NCBI GenBank assembly: GCA_946965045.2
Contig: OX337231.1
Span: 496,001 to 560,000, forward strand
Direction of reading: 5' to 3'
Source of the DNA: Epithemia pelagica
Lineage: Eukaryota; Bacillariophyta; Bacillariophyceae; Surirellales; Surirellaceae
DNA: 64,000 nt
A model generated the notes under the pieces. The model saw only the letters and a list, made by a program, of their open reading frames with translations. It did not search any database and had not been told where the DNA came from. The position numbers and the translations under genes are program-made. Below are positions 63,412 through 64,000 of this stretch, piece by piece (the stretch's first letter is position 1; every line of letters starts with the position of its first letter).

Positions 63412-64000
63412 TCACACACGGTAAGGGATGAGACGCCTGATATTGATGCGCTCGGTAACGTGGGGACCACCTTGAATGGTCACGGTGCCATTGGAATGGA
63501 CACGCGTGATAGTGAAAGGATTGGGACTGGTACGAAGTGCCAATTTGTCCGGATTGGTAGCGCGGATGAGCACACGATCTCCAATTTTGTAGTCATGAAA
63601 GACGCGAGAGCGATTTGCGAGTCGAGCTCGTTCGTCAACGATGATTTGGCGTTTTTGACGAATCAATTCCATGTCCGCAAGGATGGGAATGTCGAACAGC
63701 ATGTCACGGTGGAACGCAAGACTGCCGGGAGAATGTTTGAGGCTGCCGTGGATGGCAGTGCGTGCAGAGTATGCAGCGGTTTGCAGAGCAGTGTCGACCA
63801 TAAGAGCGGCCTGTTCAATGTTTTGCGGCGGCTCGTAGTTAACGATAGCGCGTAATGAATTGCCGATTGTCAGATGAAGACGTTCGCATAGGGCATTGGA
63901 TTGTGGATTTTTGACCGTTAGGGGCACTGGTTTGATACCATGATTGCGAAGCACTTGCGTAAACGCATGGCCGATAAACTCGCCGCCTTGATCAAAAAGG
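63412..64000 (-). CDS. LTR-retrotransposon integrase, C-terminal part (runs off window)
   Basis: From the right window edge the minus strand is open: FDQGGEFIGHAFTQVLRNHGI carries the second catalytic Asp region, and KNPQSNALCERLHLTIGN the catalytic Glu. A C-terminal domain follows (YKIGDRVLIRATNPDKL, GTVTIQGG, INIRRLIPYRV) and stops at 63412. The pattern is closer to Ty3/gypsy-like integrases than to the copia elements in this window, but the class is not certain. No reverse transcriptase is seen downstream, as expected if integrase is last (gypsy order). Confidence 0.75.
   Translation of the reverse strand, partial: LFDQGGEFIGHAFTQVLRNHGIKPVPLTVKNPQSNALCERLHLTIGNSLRAIVNYEPPQNIEQAALMVDTALQTAAYSARTAIHGSLKHSPGSLAFHRDMLFDIPILADMELIRQKRQIIVDERARLANRSRVFHDYKIGDRVLIRATNPDKLALRTSPNPFTITRVHSNGTVTIQGGPHVTERINIRRLIPYRV

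Noticed and set aside
1-64000. CRISPR array, bacterial operon or ribosome-binding sites
   Set aside because: No regularly spaced short repeats; genes have introns and eukaryotic start contexts throughout.

Overview
The window reads as nuclear DNA of a stramenopile alga, most probably a diatom and perhaps a pennate one. This is an inference from CoDi-type Ty1/copia elements, Pro-Thr-Ser repeat cell-surface proteins, a polyglutamine heat-shock transcription factor, MscS-like channels with short GT-AG introns (67-207 nt), Crinkler-type NTPase-nucleases and a eukaryotic proteasome subunit. Nothing bacterial or organellar is visible.

Layout. 1-14.3 kb is mobile-element territory: a broken MFS transporter fragment, a PIF/Harbinger transposase remnant split by an intact copia element (1965-8279, target duplication GAACC), an unrecognised ORF, a decayed PT-repeat tract (84-bp units), a tRNA-derived SINE with a 17-bp target duplication, and a 720-bp Stowaway/mariner-like element. 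14.3-24.0 kb is a candidate 9.66-kb DNA transposon with imperfect terminal inverted repeats. It carries a DDE transposase, a SET methyltransferase/2OG-Fe(II) oxygenase fusion and two uncharacterised genes. A three-exon Crinkler-like NTPase-nuclease gene starts 58 bp after its right end.

27-43.2 kb is a tandem array with the order SDR, kinase-like pseudogene, kelch, truncated SDR, kinase-like pseudogene, kelch, SDR. A second copia element (30235-36503, target duplication ATGAC) sits in codons 3-4 of the first kelch gene. The array is followed by a 443-bp almost perfect palindrome with a 9-bp target duplication (Mutator-like). 44-52.4 kb holds two divergent MscS-like channel paralogs. 53.7-62.6 kb is ordinary gene space, all on the minus strand: HSF, a secreted vWA/PT-repeat protein, proteasome beta-1, and a membrane/coiled-coil protein. 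The right edge cuts into an LTR-retrotransposon integrase.

Main observations. Both copia elements carry, directly after the 5' LTR, a 14-nt sequence perfectly complementary to a site inside their own LTR, and the pair differs coordinately between the two elements. This suggests self-primed reverse transcription. The SET-2OG transposon also looks like an unusual system: a cut-and-paste element carrying what look like chromatin- or nucleic-acid-modifying enzymes. Splice sites, frameshifts and repeat ends were read by eye; no alignment or database search was run.
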